From the NCBI GenBank assembly GCA_964017045.1, contig OZ024794.1, positions 23,603,359 through 23,667,358 of the forward strand: 64,000 nt of DNA, read 5' to 3'. The stretch's first letter is position 1, and the number at the start of each line of letters is the position of its first letter. Positions 63,906 through 64,000 of the stretch are shown in pieces. A model generated the notes under the pieces. The model saw nothing but the letters and a program-made list of their open reading frames with translations. It searched no databases and had not been told where the DNA came from. The position numbers and the translations under genes were made by a program. The stretch comes from Omphiscola glabra (Eukaryota; Mollusca; Gastropoda; Lymnaeidae).

Positions 63906-64000
63906 CTACGTGTGATACTCAGATAGTCAATATAAGATCAGGGCTAATTTCCGTATTTCTCCTTGAACTCACTCCAGTTCCATAATCACTTCAGATATTA

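Overview
The window is AT-rich, intron-rich metazoan nuclear DNA with many minisatellites, TIR elements and 5'-truncated LINEs. The gene set suggests a mollusc, probably a freshwater gastropod: a secreted stand-alone peptide-amidating lyase in tandem copies, a divergent alpha-tubulin, and a SPIN-like hAT MITE of a type I recall being reported from a pond snail. The taxon is an inference from content only.

Region 1 (1-25.4 kb, + strand) is one complex transcription-factor locus. A large shared exon (304-1458) encodes a short unrecognised folded segment followed by a long Ser/acidic disordered region with SUMO-type motifs, and ends in a strong GTAAGT donor that leaves a single C. After a 5-kb intron come 25 consecutive terminal exons (6506-24850). 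Each starts at a TTTCAG-type acceptor, each has the same phase, and each encodes a linker, a C2H2 zinc-finger module and its own stop codon. The usual module is three C2H2 fingers plus a terminal C2HC knuckle. This is the architecture of Drosophila lola-type loci: one N-terminal half joined to one of many interchangeable DNA-binding ends. It is the standout finding.

Region 2 (25.4-35 kb) holds low-complexity and minisatellite DNA, a LINE remnant, and on the minus strand a nine-exon alpha-tubulin gene (34857 down to 27788). The tubulin reads through without a break; only the tiny ATG exon is unassigned. It ends in Phe rather than Tyr.

Region 3 (35-48 kb) has little recognisable coding sequence. 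It contains hAT-like, piggyBac-like and other TIR elements, duplicated non-coding blocks (some looking like tandemly copied minus-strand exons), and a long GA-rich tract.

Region 4 (48.3-64 kb, + strand) holds two tandem peptidyl-alpha-hydroxyglycine alpha-amidating lyase (PAL) genes. PAL-A is complete in ten exons (48392-57662, 386 aa). PAL-B starts at 61257 and runs off the end after four visible exons of nearly identical sizes. Their introns carry large tandem arrays (19, 21, 27 and 30 bp units). PAL performs the second step of C-terminal peptide amidation, cleaving the hydroxyglycine intermediate made by a PHM enzyme not encoded here. A small secreted-peptide-like ORF lies between the two genes.
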